Origin: Chelonoidis abingdonii
Lineage: Eukaryota > Chordata > Testudines > Testudinidae
NCBI RefSeq assembly: GCF_003597395.2
Contig: NC_133773.1
Span: 60,253,407-60,317,406, forward strand
Direction of reading: 5' to 3'
Length of the DNA stretch: 64,000 nucleotides
Part shown: one piece after another, positions 9,323 to 21,506 of the stretch
How positions within the stretch are numbered: position 1 is the stretch's first letter
Layout of the letters: every line of letters starts with the position of its first letter
Notes under the pieces: generated by a model
Told to the model about the DNA's origin: nothing
Databases searched by the model: none
The model's input: the letters and a program-made list of their open reading frames with translations, nothing else
Made by a program: the position numbers and the translations under genes

Positions 9323-12300
9323 TACAAAGTTTCATCGTTTCAAATTAATAGACCACCTATTCACGGGCAGACTGCCCTCAACAAAGGCTGGCTAGTTATC
9401 TGAAGGGGAAATGCCAGTATGGATCTCAAGGAGGATAGCAGCACTGTTTGTTGTCATGTCCTTCCTCCACCTGGAGTGCCACACCTGAGCACATGGGGGG
9501 TGCGAGGGGAGAGAAGGAAACATTAGGTAGTCACTGCTGACCACCTGCTCCCTCTAATATTGATGTTTTTGTTTTCTTAGTAATGTGATGGTAGCTCTTG
9601 AGGGAGCTGCACTCAGCAGCACAGAAGACAGAAATTACGGGTAGAGCAGCTGCTTAATACTTTACTAGGCTGAAACTTTAGGGGAAGAGGCAGATGCACA
9701 TACAAAAGGACATGGGACTATGGGAAAGAAAAGAAAAGGACAGAAAGAGTGGGAGAAGGTGGGGGAGGTGGAGAAAAATGGGGAAGAACAATGCAGTGAA
9801 AAACTGAAAAGTCAAGTAAAGAGGATAGCTTGAAACAGGGAGAATAGAAATAGAGGAGGTACACTCAGGATCTGGGAGGACATACCTGCATGCATTAGGA
9901 AACAGAAATGCTTGAGATTTCCAGTTTGGCTATTAGTGCCATCCCCCACCTGCTTTGTGGCTCTCTCCCATTTGAAAGTGGCGGCACCAAAAAATGCTTT
10001 TACAAATAAAGAAGATAATATATGCCTTACTTTAGATTAGTTACAATAACATGAGGTCCAAAATATGTGTTTTGGAGTTTTTGTAGATAGGACTCATCTC
10101 TCCATTTCTCCTGCCCTCAATCTACTACTTATTCTCATAATTGCCAGCTGTAACTGGCCAGCCTTTGTTGGGGGCAGTCTGCATGTGAATTGATGGACCA
10201 CGTTTGCAGTATCACCACCAAGATTACTGAGATATTGGATGCAGTACTGTAGGCCCAAAAACTACCAGCTTGTGTCTCAGGCCAAAATTCTGAAACATAT
10301 GGGGCCGCTAGATAGGTTGAGAACAGGGAAGAGAAGGAGTGAGAAGAGGAGAGGGAATATGTAATAGTACATCACTTGACTAGCAAACCTGGGTTCTTTT
10401 ATGAAGACCATGTATGTTTGTTTTTTTATTGAAACCTGTGATATTTATGTGCTCTACTGGAGATGCATTGGGCAGAGGAAGAAGTGGGAAGGAAACAAAG
10501 AAACAACTTGAGGTTATTAAGTTACACAAACCTTTTAAGACTGAAGAGACCCCTGTAACAACAATACTATATAGAGCTGTATCAAGTAACCTAATATTTG
10601 AGATTTAATATATGTAGCTCTCTCAGAATATTCTTCTGTGATTAATCAAAAAGTGATCCTAAACTACACCCCAATCTCAGATGCATGGTATCAATTAAAA
10701 ACTAGCAAATATGTTTGATTTTGAGACGTGAGTCATACATCTGAAATTAGAATAAGGATGTAGGTCACAAAGCTGTCTCAGCCCAAGGATTCAAATATAA
10801 ACATACATAAACTGACTTATGTGTCAGAGTGAGAAAGATTTAGGATCCTGACACGCTGCCACAGTCTTAAAAATATGTAGGGATACTGTAAAGTAATAAA
10901 TATAAACCAAAAAGTAGCAATAATTTAATATTAAAAAAACTCAAATCTGCAAATACATTTGTTGTTCAATACAAAATCTAGATTCCAGTATGTTGAAATA
11001 CGAGAAGTTTTATAAAAATGAATATAACAAAAACAAATTTATTTTTTCCTGGCTTGTGGCAAATTATTTTTGGTTACATAGTGAAATGTGAAGCTCAAGA
11101 AACTGACAGTTGCACTGGGAAGAGCTGTGCACAGGTATGTTTGAGACTGGTAATGAATAAATGCAGCGCCTTAATCCTGACCAGCAACTTTCCTGCTATT
11201 CTGAACCTAGGCCTCCAAGCAGAAAACTTCCAAACTATATGATAATTTGTGATATGACCAAAGTCAGAGGTCCTTCATTTGGAACCTAATCTTAACAGGA
11301 ATCCATGTCTCATGAGATGACATGAAAAAGTGCTAGTACACAGATCTATTGAGCTTCAGTCTTATTTAACAATATGCATTGGACATCATGTTAAGAGACT
11401 TTTTACACAGTCAGGAAGATAAACTTAGAATTTCAAATAAATTGAAATTATACACTTTTTCCTGCTAAACATAACCAACACCATGGAAGAGAAATTAAGT
11501 AGGACAGGGAACTGAAAGGGAAAAAAAGAGTGTGTAAATAAAAGCACCTGCTGTTAACAGACAAAATATAACACAAAAAACACCCAGAAATAAAAATTAG
11601 CATTTATCAGGCACATGAAAAACAGTGGACTGTGTTTATGTATTTTGTTCTCTAGGACACTGAAAAAATTGATTTTAAATGATATTAGATAGATATTAAA
11701 TGATGTTCCTAAAAGGTAAAACAGTTTTTTAAAGTTATTCTTTTAGTGATTTTTCAAGCCCTTAGTTCTAGACTCTAATGTTTTATGTGCCTTATTTTGC
11801 TTTTACTGCAAAAGGAAGAGCTGGCTTCCAAAGATAAAGGAGATTTTTGGTAAATGGTGAAGGTACAGAAATAAATGACCCACTTGGCTAGTGTGTAATT
11901 ACACTGGCTGAGATTGTAACAATCTATCACATGAAGGAGGATGACACCATGCTAAGGGGTTAGTCAAAGGAGATAGCCTTTGACTAACTACTGGACACAG
12001 ACGATCGATACTCCACAGATATTGTTCTCTCAAAAGACAATTGAGTTCTAAAAAAGTTTGAAAATAGATTCCCCCCTCCTTCCCAGATACTGATCAGAGA
12101 CTCATCTCAACCTTATTTTGGAAAAGCAATACTTTCTTTAAAAGGTATATGTAACACATAAATCCTGAGCATGAACTTCTACTCCTTCACTGTATGAAAG
12201 AGGATTTGTTTTGAGGCATTTGGTTTCATTTGTATTTTCTATGCTATTTCAATCTAGGAAAAACAGCTACTGAAATGTTCACTAAAAAAATTCTCTTCAT

Positions 12301-12390
12301 TACACCTTGCCATTTCATCTCATTAACAGTGATGAAGAAAGTCTATAAAAACATATTTTTGGGTGACACAGCCAGAATGTGAGCAAAAGA
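9323..12390. other. Intronic sequence without recognised features
   Basis: About 3 kb. A purine-rich patch (GGGAAAGAAAAGAAAAGGA and GAAGGTGGGGGAGGTGGAG) lies at 9720-9790. The frame at 11018-11242 has no family resemblance and is treated as chance. Confidence 0.45.
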
Positions 12391-12398
12391 GGTATACT
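12391..12398. repeat. Left 8-bp target duplication of the fold-back hAT
   Basis: GGTATACT, identical to 12871-12878 on the other side of the element. Perfect identity suggests a fairly recent insertion compared with most repeats in the window. Confidence 0.85.
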
Positions 12399-12870
12399 CA
12401 GGGCCGGCGCTACCATTTAGGCGACCTAGGCAATGGCCTAGGGCACCAGAATTTTGGGGGGGCGCTATTTTACCGGGGGGGGGCGGCACGCGGGTCTGGG
12501 GGACCTACCACAGTCATTTCGGCGGATGGCCCGCTGCTGGAAAGGCTCTGGTGGAGCTGCCGCAGTCATTTCGGCGGACGGTGCGCTGATCTAAAGGCTC
12601 CGGCGGACCTACCGCAGTCATGCCTGCGGCAGGTCCACCGGAACCTTTAGACCAGCAGACCGCCCGCCGGCACGACTGCGGCAGCTTCACCGGAGCCTTT
12701 CCAGCAGCGGACCGCCCACCGAAATGACTGCGGTAGGTCCCCCAGACCCGCGTGCCGCCCCCCCGGTAAAATAGCGCCCCCCCAAAATTCTGGTGCCCTA
12801 GGTCATTGCGTGACGTCCTAGGCGAAATGGCCGTCCGCCTAGGGCGTCAGATACCCTGGCGCCGCTCCTG
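12399..12870. mobile_element. Fold-back hAT element, nearly self-complementary along its length
   Basis: Seen: perfect 8-bp target duplication GGTATACT at 12391-12398 and 12871-12878; termini CAGGGCCGGCGC and GCGCCGCTCCTG. The left arm (about 12399-12625) and right arm (about 12645-12870) are long inverted repeats: for example GCGCTATTTTACCGGGGGG against CCCCCCGGTAAAATAGCGC, and CCACAGTCATTTCGGCGG against CCACCGAAATGACTGCGG. It is CpG- and GC-rich in an AT-rich setting. No coding capacity. The 8-bp duplication and the CAG/CTG ends place it with hAT MITEs. Confidence 0.88.
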
Positions 12871-13198
12871 GGTATACTACTAGATAATTTATTGTGCTAA
12901 ATGTATTGTTGCGTGGTAGGTTTATGCAGAACACATTTTGCAGTTTTACAGTAGTATAGGACAATTTTCTTATTTTTAGTTAAGGAATAAACTTTTAAAA
13001 TATGGATAAAATGGAAGTATTTGATAACATATTGCAAGAGATAAGATACTGACATGCTACATGCCAAATTAGATTAGAAAATACCTTTTTAGACATTTTC
13101 TAAGAATAAAAAACAAGGCTGGAGTTTTGGGGGAGAGGGAGAGATAATTAGAGAAACTAGGAAAGTTTTTATTTTCCAAATTGTATTTTTTCCAAATA

Positions 13199-13561
13199 CA
13201 ATAGAACCTCAGAATTACAAATGCACTGTGCGTTATTCTGAAATGTCCATAACTCTGAACAAAATGTTATGGTTGTTCTTTCAGAAGTTTACAACTGAAC
13301 ATTGTCTTAATACAGCTTTAAAACTTTGCTACACAGAAGGAAAACGTTGCTTTTAATCATCTTCATTTAAATGAAACAAGTACAGAAAGATTCATTTTCT
13401 TGTCAAAAAATTAACTTTCCCTCTTTTTTTTTTTTTAGTAGTTTACATTCACAGTACTGCAGTACCCCCCGTCTTTTATCTCTGTACTTCTGATTTCAAA
13501 TGAGGTTGTGGCTGACCAGTCAGTTCGTAACTCTGGTGTTCGTAACTCAGAGGTTCTACAG
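13199..13561. mobile_element. Tc1/mariner-type (Tigger-like) MITE
   Basis: Termini CAATAGAACCTCAGAATTAC and GTAACTCAGAGGTTCTACAG are inverted repeats, with an internal GTAACTC repeat, and TA dinucleotides at 13197-13198 and 13562-13563 fit a TA target duplication. The 363-bp interior has no frame. The Tigger-like label is inference from the terminal motif. Confidence 0.75.
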
Positions 13562-13563
13562 TA

Positions 13564-16060
13564 TGGTAAATTATCTGAATACTAAGAAATACTATGAAGA
13601 ATTCGTATATCTAAACAGTATTCAGGCTTTCAGAAGCTGTGTGCACAGGTGATGTGTCAGTCAGACACAGTATTTCGTACTATGTAACTATATTATTACT
13701 GACTTAAATCATCTTGCATATAGGTAAACTCTGAGAGCAATCATGCACCCAAATAAATCCAGAAGCACTTTGGCACTGACTTTCATAGGAACACAGACCT
13801 TTCATACAATAATGGGAATAGTAAGTGAAGTGGCCTTGCCAAGGGTAAGTTAAAAATAGAAGTATCAGCCTTTAGAGTGATTTGGTAGCGTTTACTTCAT
13901 TCTCTGCTCCCCCTGCCCCCTGTTTAAAAATACCCCCAGAGGCGAAGAATACAAAGAACAGGGAAAACAGCCCCAGCGTAGTTACAGCTATTCTAATTCC
14001 ACATGACCCTAAAATGCAGAATAGGAAAGAAAGAATATTACATTTGCTGGGTATTCCATCTACAAATCCCCCTTCTCTGATGGATGACATGATTACTCTT
14101 GACAACATCCAGGACCATCATTAAATTTTTACATATTTTACTGCTTTCCAGATAAGAATTTACATCCTTAATCTAAAAAAGCAGAGTGGAATAGAGAAAA
14201 AATAGCATTCCCTTTGTCTGTTTGTAAGAAACCCTTTAAAGAACTTGGTCTCCATAATACCCCAGAAGACAACTTGTCTTACTGGAGGTCACAAAACGAA
14301 TGACCCATTGCTTAACATGTATGTTTATATTATTCCATCTCCAACAATACTAGACTATAAAATAAGGCATCTTAAAGTTACATCACAACTGGATAGAGTT
14401 TATATAGCAGAGTTTTAACTACATACACTACCTATTTTTAGGCGTCTGTAACAAGGCATATAAAGGAAAAGCATAGAGACTCAACCTGGGGGGAAGCAAC
14501 ATTTGTATCCATCCATTCACACTGAAAGGAGACAAGCGAGGGGCAGGGGAAGACTCAGGAGAGAAGAACTAGTGGACTACATAATTGCAGTCTGCTGGAA
14601 GGGGCACATTGCAGAAAGGAGAGTGAATACTGTATCACTGATACATAAAAGCAGCTGCTGCTTGGGAAAAGCCATTTGCAGGGTTGGAGGCAGTGTCTGT
14701 TCACCAGCACCTCCCTTTCTTTGGTGTTGGTGGCTGCCCTCAGATCAGACACCCGCTTCTACCCCTTGCAGCTACAGCAGCTGCTAGAGAGTAGCTAGGG
14801 AAATCGTATGGTGCTGTCGTTGCTGTGAGTGGAATGAACAAACCCAGTAGAGAGAAGGCACTAGTTTTACCATGAGGTAAACTAGATCAGGTCAACCATA
14901 AGCCATGGGTATACTGTTAATATCACCTAGATACCTTGCGGTAAAAGCTACTGGTGCTTTATCTTCATTTACAGTAAAAAACCAAAACAAAAACAATTAC
15001 CTTTCTGTGCAGTGAAGACTTGGCCTGAGACACCCCACACCAGACAGGCACTTCTCCCAGGTCAGCTCTTCACCAGAAACTGTTTGTTAGCAGCCCAGGT
15101 ACCCTCTTTCCATGATTCTGGCAAAAGCTACAGCTCCTTTCACTTCATACAGTGAACTCCAGAATTCCAGAGCCTCCTTTCACTACAGCTCTGTAGCTCT
15201 GTCCCACCTTCCCAAAATGACTTCTGAAGATAAGAGTGGGGATTACTTATGCATGAACAGATGGAACTCTGCCTTGGCTGACTGGTACTTCTGAAGACTT
15301 CTGCATACGATGGCAAAGCAACCCATTCAATACCACAATCCAACTAGCAGTCTGAGGAGGGGGGAGGAATACAACCTTTACTTTAGCTGGCACTAAAATG
15401 TGTGTGTATTTTTTAAAATTGGTGTTTACTATAGATACATTTAAAATGTGAAGTGTGTATCGAAAGCAAGAACCATACTTTAAGATAAGATTGATTAAGC
15501 TAACACGAGAGAGTTGAGAGGCAGCATGAAGTCAATGTATATCAGCATAAATATCATTCACACCTGTATATTACAGTGAATAAACTGTCAGACAACAGCA
15601 GACATGCTGTGGAAAGTGACTCAGTGTACTACCCAGTCACTGAAAAACATACATTGAATGCTCCCTATCAGGCATCTCTAATTAACGAGGTAGGTATATG
15701 TGTTTATCAGAGTGTGGATTAAGAGAATGTTACTGTCTGTTACCTCTGCATACCCAGTTAACAGAGACACACTTGTATATTTAATGACATTAAAAGTAAC
15801 TGAATTACCAAGATCGAGTGGCCCTCTATTCTTCTTATGCTGCCTCTACACTCTATTAGGAAGATGTCAGCTAAATTTAATCTAAAGCCATACACTGAAA
15901 GTAAAATGAGTATAGGACTTGTGTGGTCATATTGAAAATCATGGATTTATCAACTGCTCTTTACAATTTGTGCTAGCTGTAATTTACAGGCATTAACAAA
16001 TCCAAAAATTTTAGGTTAGGCAAGGTAGTAATAGTGTAGCAGCTCTGGTACGGTGTGAAA
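13564..16060. other. Intronic sequence, no supported gene
   Basis: Opposed frames at 13872-14124 (80 and 78 codons) overlap on both strands. The minus one has a hydrophobic stretch, but there are no splice signals or known family, so neither is called. The rest is unremarkable. Confidence 0.4.
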
Positions 16061-16182
16061 TATAGAGGGCCTGATTCTTCACCGCTTGGCACTCTGAGTA
16101 GTTATTTACACCTGCACAAGGTGAATGTAAACTGCTACCCAATCAGAATTCTCCACTTACACACATCAGTGTTTTACACTTA
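16061..16182. repeat. Old dispersed repeat split by the MITE at 16183
   Basis: GGGCCTGATTCTTCACC, TTATTTACACCTGCACAAGG and TTTACAC resemble a common reptile repeat; the related tail TTTGCACCAGCGCAAGATGC resumes at 16454 after the MITE. Family not named. Confidence 0.35.
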
Positions 16183-16450
16183 GGTCTGGTCTATACTACA
16201 GACTTACATTAGTATAACTATATCACTCAGGGGTGTGAAAAATCCACACCCTTGAGCAACCAACTTAACACCTGGTGAAGACAGTGCTATGTCAGCAGGA
16301 GAGCTTCTCCCATTGATATAGCTACCGCCTCTTGAGGGTGTGCATTAACTATGCTGACAGGAGAGCTCTCTCCTATCAGTGTAAAAGTATCTTCATTAAA
16401 GTGTTACAGTGGTGCAGCTGCACTGACATGTTTTAAGCGTAGACCTGGCC
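16183..16450. mobile_element. PIF/Harbinger-like MITE with TTA duplication
   Basis: Ends GGTCTGGTCTATAC and GCGTAGACCTGGCC are inverted repeats and both sides carry TTA (16180-16182 and 16451-16453), the 3-bp duplication of PIF/Harbinger elements. 268 bp, non-coding. The interior has two similar halves (GCAGGAGAGCTTCTCCCATT and GACAGGAGAGCTCTCTCCTA). Confidence 0.8.
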
Positions 16451-16453
16451 TTA

Positions 16454-18592
16454 CTTTGCACCAGCGCAAGATGCAAGGCAGTGGAGCATTAGGCTCATGC
16501 ACTATAAAACTGGTCTATTTCTTTGTTTTAAAAGTGATGCATTGATCAAGACACAATACTCTATAGTCTAATTAGAATTCTGTGCATTCTTTAATACAGG
16601 TAAAATGGCAAAAAAAAAAGCTTGCCTTACAGCTCATACGTAGCCTATTATTTTCACATCCCCAGCAATAGCTCTGTGTTCAAGTTCTTCAGACAGAGTT
16701 TGTCTGCTTTTTCAACTGCTGTGTGACCACATGTAATTTACCACACCTACAAAGCCATTTATTCTTTTGTGCTATCTCTGGGTTGAGGGTTTCGGGCACA
16801 TAAACCTGGTCATACTATAAATGTGTTAATCAAAATAAAAAACCACAAAACTCACTGCCAATCCATCTGGTGTCTTACAGCTATCAGGACCTATTTCCAG
16901 TTCAAAATAAGAGGTCTCATTTTAATTCATAACATGTCAAAAGCCTCCCTTCCCTTTTGAGTAAATAGAGGCAGCTAACTCCCTGTTAGGAAGTAATGAT
17001 TGTCTAGATTCAGCATGTATGTTAATTAATTTTGAATGCCCAAAAGCATGCGAAATGTTTCACAAATAAAGAATACTTGTTCCCTGCCATGAAGAGTTTG
17101 CATGCCAGTCATAAAAACAAGATTAGACACTACAGGTGAAAGAAATGTGAGGGGATGGAGGAATTAGAGAGGACAAAGTTATAACAAGGTCAAGTAATTA
17201 ATCAGTTTAGTACTATGCACCTCTTGGCAGAATAACAGTATATGCATGTGGATTTTTTTCCTCTTCCTTTAAAGATATTTTCCTTTCCTCTCCTTTTTTA
17301 AAGGTGTATTTTATACCAGCTAGAGTTTTTGTCAAGGTGTGGCTTCATTCTTAGGAATAATTAATTGCAATCATCAAGCCTAGATGTCACAGATGTGCAG
17401 ATTACTATGGTCAGGTCTGATATGGAATCTTTTGGCCAGCTACAGATGCATGTGGGAAATTTTTTCTATTATATCTATTTAGGTATTAATTATTAGAAGC
17501 AACATTGTGAAAAATCATGGGTTTTTTAAAGTAGCCTTACAATTTATTTCCCCTCCAGAGGCCTGTTTTTCCCCTGCTCTCTCTCTCTCACACAAACTCC
17601 TTCCCAAAAAGTTTGATTTAAGAAAATGAAGATTTCTCAGGCAAATTAGTTCTTAGTATAGTCTGATACCTCTTGATATCCTTAGCAGTATTTTTATGAC
17701 TGCATAAAAGTAGGTAATGTGTATTTCCTTGCTTAAGCCAAAGAAACTGAACAGATTTTTCTCGAGTTCCATAAGAAAATTTTCTGGCTTAAATCCTTTG
17801 TATCAAGTTTCAGCCACAAGGGGTTTTCAATTGTTATGAAATATCTGTAAATAGGGGTTTTTGCAAAACCCTGACAACTTCAACACTAGCAATACTACGA
17901 GGATTCTAACACGAAATAGTAACACACCAGATGGAAAACTTTACAAACTCTGTAGTACATTCAGCTATTCATATGCTTGTCATATTATTGTTATTCTTGG
18001 TTATCTCAGCGACAATGTTTATACTATGAAAGGTAAATGTTATCATAAAATGATTTTCTAACAATTCCTTCCACTCCTGTTTTGTGCAACATGTCCATTT
18101 TCTTTAGATCCATCAACTCTCAGTCTCTCTGCAGTGTAAATCTTAACCTTTCTACAGCAAGTGATACCTGTATGGATACCACTTAAGTCAAAGAACATTT
18201 TAGCAATTTTACAGCTTTAAAATGTTGAAAGAGAAAAAACTAGATTAGAAAAATCTCAGAGATAATCTATCATTTTTCTCAAGGACTAAATATATTTACA
18301 AAATATATATATTTTTAAAATTAAAAAAAAACTGGCTATAAAATTAAGACAAACATATGCCAAAAATCCAAGTAAATCACAGAACTTTTTTTCTAAATAG
18401 TCATTCTAGAACATAAAGCAATGCAAAATTAAGGGAAAAAAATATAAAGTATCTACCTACTCCTACCTCCTCCTCCTCTGCTGCTTTTGAGCTTATTTAT
18501 CGCTTTCTCCTTGACATCTTATCCTCACTGAGCTTTCCATAGTCCATCCCTGGTTCTCTCTCCTGCATCTGATCGTTCTTTCAAGTCTGGTC
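16454..18592. other. Intronic sequence without recognised features
   Basis: AT-rich, with a short ATATATAT run near 18304-18312. No exon or complete repeat recognised. Confidence 0.45.
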
Positions 18593-18925
18593 TACACTTG
18601 AAACTCACAGCAGCATAGCTATCTCAGTTATGGGTGTGATGATGATGATGATTATTATTACTGATACAGCTATACCAGTATAAACCCTAATATGGATGCA
18701 GTTATACTGGTGTAACATCCATATATCACTATAGCTTATCCGAGTTTCAGGTCTACATTGGAAACTTTTGCCAGAGTAATAATGCCAATTAGAGGTGTGG
18801 TTTTTTTTTATTTAACAGCAGCTTTATACTGGCAAAAAGCCCTAGCACAGATGCAGTTACACTAGCAAAAAAGTGCATTTGCCAGTACATTTTATTTCAT
18901 TTGGAGAACCAGTATAGCTGGAGCA
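18593..18925. mobile_element. Degenerate MITE of the GGTCTACAC type
   Basis: It starts AAGTCTGGTCTACACTT, and a second AGGTCTACATTGG at 18748 suggests a duplicated or nested copy. Motifs such as ATACTGGTGTAACA and GCAGTTATACTGG recur internally. It includes a GATGATGATG/ATTATTATT microsatellite (18637-18661). Right end not defined. Confidence 0.4.
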
Positions 18926-19199
18926 GCAAACCTTCTCTAGTTTACACAAGGATTCATTATCTCTTTTGGTGGATATTCTTCCACTCTCACATTTTTTGTG
19001 GTGGCCTCAGACCTCTGTCAATGGTTCTTTGCTCCTCTCACTTCACACTTTGCATCTGGGGGATCTCATTTGCTCACACAGCTTTAGCTATTGTCTCTAT
19101 GCTGACTGCTTTCTGATCTCTCCCTTCTTTCCACTTAATCCCATATCTCGGCCTCCCTCTCTCTCAGATAACTCTTGGAGGTCTTGTTAAACTGAATAT

Positions 19200-19878
19200 G
19201 GTCAAAACGAAAATACATATTTTCTATTCCAAACACTAGGATTCAATTCCTATCACTGCCTATACCAGCATCCTCCCCATCACTCAAGGTTGCAACTTTG
19301 GGGTTAATTTTGATTTCTGTCACACACACCATTCAGGCAGTATCTAAATCTGACTCTCAAAATCTCCAGGATCCATCCTCTTCCTTCCATTCGCACAGAC
19401 ATATTTTTCATTCAGGCCTTTGCTGTAACCTATCTTAGGGTATGTCTACACTGCAATTAAATACCTTTGGCAGGCCTGTGCCAGCTGACCCTGGCTTGCA
19501 GGCTGGAATCCGGGCTCCAGGATCCTGCAAGGTAGGATGGTCCCAGAGCTTGGACTGCAGCCTGAGCCTGAAGGTCTACATCACAATTGAACAGCCCATT
19601 AGCCTGGCACAGGCCACCTAGGTTTTTAATCACTCTGTAGACATACCCTGATTGGTCATAACAACCTACTCTCTGGCCTCCCAAAAAACACATTGATCCT
19701 CTTTAGTGGATACATTTTGTTTAAACTGAAGTAATCTTTCTTCCCCTCACTTTTTGTTATTTAATCCATGTCACTTTCCTCTCCAACTCTCTCGTGTCTC
19801 TGTCTGCTAACAAATAAACTTTACATTTCTTACCACCACCTTCAAAAAATCTATATTAATTCTGCTCCTTCTGATTTA
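19200..19878 (+). mobile_element. L3/CR1-like LINE fragment split by a MITE
   Basis: The order GTTGCAACTTTGGGGTTAAT, ATCTAAATCTGACTCTCAAA, CTCCAGGATCCATCCTCTTC, TTCAGGCCTTTGCTGTAACC and, after the MITE, GGTCATAACAACCTACTCTC and GGCCTCCC follows the post-RT coding part of L3-type LINEs, where a leucine-rich segment is followed by a (Y/W)CN-type motif. Frames are fully decayed. The assignment rests on my reading of the codon pattern. Confidence 0.5.
19438..19648. mobile_element. PIF/Harbinger-like MITE inside the L3-like LINE
   Basis: Ends GGGTATGTCTACACTGCA and CTGTAGACATACCC are near-perfect inverted repeats; flanks are TTA (left) and TGA (right), a 2/3 match to a 3-bp duplication. 211 bp. 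The terminal motif is the one seen at 790 and 2981. Confidence 0.8.
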
Positions 19879-20210
19879 GAATAATAGAATTACAGAAATG
19901 TAGGCCCACAAGAGATGCCTAGAGATCATCTAATCCAACCCCCTACACTGTGGCAGGGATACCTAGACCATCCACAGCAGGTGTTTGTCTAACCTGTTCT
20001 TAAATACAACCAGTGACAGGGATTCTACAACCTCCTTCGCAAGCCTATTCCAATATTTAACTATCCTTATAGTTGGAAAGTTTTTCCTAATATCTAACTT
20101 AAATCTCCCTTGCGGAAGATTACTTCTTGTCCTACCTTAGGAGGACACGGAGAACAACTGCCCTCTTCTTTAAAACAATCCTTACATATTTGAAAACTAT
20201 GAGGCTATAC

Positions 20211-20466
20211 CAAAAGGAGGACAAGAAACATGTGACACGGGTTTAATCAGGCCGCACTTTATTATTAGATGTCTGGAACTACTCCGCAGATAAAAGTGTA
20301 CAGTGCAGATAACCTTATGTTTATTCTGTAATTACCCAGGGACTTTTACCAGCTCTACTTCCTTTCCCATCCAGGTCCCTCCAGCAAATCTATCGCCAGG
20401 ACCTCACCATCCATCCCACCTCATAGGAGGATTTAAGGTGGGCTACAAGAATATGGGGTTGGCTCC
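20211..20466 (-). repeat. LTR-like repeat, inverted partner of 23105-23640
   Basis: The segment GGTTTAATCAGG, GCACTTTATTATTAGATGTC and TGGA is the reverse complement of 23587-23627 with few changes, and similarity continues both ways (GTCCCTCCAGCAAAT, GCCAGGACC, and GGTATAGCC against GGCATCACC). It lies inside the CR1 and is cut on its right by a hAT element. Nature inferred from its partner, which has a TATA box and a polyadenylation signal. Confidence 0.55.
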
Positions 20467-20501
20467 AGTGTTCCCTCTAATTTTTTACATCCATGTGTGG
20501 A

Positions 20502-20580
20502 ATGAATTTTGTTATGTGCACCAATATGGAGGTGATGTGTGACACATCACCTCCATATTGGTGCACATAACAAAATTCAT
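20502..20580. repeat. Perfect 79-bp palindrome
   Basis: The left arm 20502-20540 is exactly the reverse complement of 20542-20580, with one central G at 20541. Arm starts ATGAATTTTGTTATG and contains GTGCAC and CCAATATGGAGG. The match ends sharply on both sides. Confidence 0.95.
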
Positions 20581-20808
20581 GTGGTGGGGGTGGGTCCAAT
20601 GGGTTCGGAATGTGGGAGGGGGCTCAGGGCTGGAGCAGAGGGTTGGAGTGTGGGGGAATAAGGGCTCTGGCTTGGGGTGCAGGTTCTGGAGTGGGGCCGG
20701 AAATGAGGGATTTGGGGTGCACACTGCTCAGGGGCTGCGGTGGGGAGAGAGGACTCCCCCCAGCCCTCTCTCATCGCAGCAGCTCGGGGCTGGGCTGGGC
20801 TGAAGAAA

Positions 20809-20970
20809 GGGCTCCTCTCCCTTGGCCGCAGCAAGTGCAGGGCAGGTCTGCTCTGGGACCTGCAGGGAGGGGTTCCTCTCCCTCAGCCGCAGCAAGTGCA
20901 GGGCAGGTCTGCGCTAGGACCGGTGGGGAGGGGGGCGTCTCTCCCCCAGCCACGACAAGTCTTCCCCCCA
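20809..20970. repeat. GC-rich tandem repeat, unit 61-62 bp, about 2.5 copies
   Basis: The phrase TCCTCTCCCT, GCCGCAGCAAGTGCAGGGCA, GGTCTG repeats at 20811 and 20872, and a diverged third start (GGGCGTCTCTCCCCCAGCCA) follows at 20933. Confidence 0.8.
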
Positions 20971-21506
20971 CCCCACTCCAGACATAAAGCACTGTTTCCC
21001 TTCATTCCACCAGCCAGCCAAATACCCACCCGCTTAAAGATGCAGGGCGTTCATTATCAGGTTCCCTTTCAGTATCTTTTCTCAATACTAAACATACACA
21101 GATCTTTTTAACTTTTCCTCACAGGTCCAGTTTTCAAAATCTTTTGACATTTTTGTTGGTTTCCTCTGAACCCTTTCCAGTTTGTTCACATTTTTATTGA
21201 AGTGTGGCACCCAGAATTGGACAGAGTACTCCAGCTGAGGCCTCACCAGTGCTCAGTAGATAAGGACAATTAACTTCCATGGTCTTATATATACACTACT
21301 TCCCTATCAATACACTGCAGAATGATATTAGCCTTTTATACAACTGCATCTCATTGTTGGTTCATATTCAGTTTGTGATCCGCTATAACCCCGAGATCAT
21401 TTTCTGCAGTATTACTGTCTAGCTAGTCATTTTCCATTTTGTAGGTGTCCATTTGATTTTTTTTTTCTTCTTAAGTTTACTACTTTGCACTTGTCTTTAT
21501 GTAATT

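Larger units (their letters stand above)
20467..21000. mobile_element. hAT-like element with a perfect internal palindrome and GC-rich tail
   Basis: It begins CAGTGTTCCCTCTAA at 20467-20481, an end typical of reptile hAT MITEs. It holds a perfect 79-bp palindrome (20502-20580) and a GC-rich interior with a 61-62 bp tandem repeat. The right terminus is not clear; sequence like the CR1 host resumes near 21050. No coding sequence supported. Confidence 0.5.

Noticed and set aside
13872..14124. Opposed 78/80-codon frames, one with a hydrophobic segment
   Set aside because: No recognised family, no splice sites and overlap on both strands point to chance.
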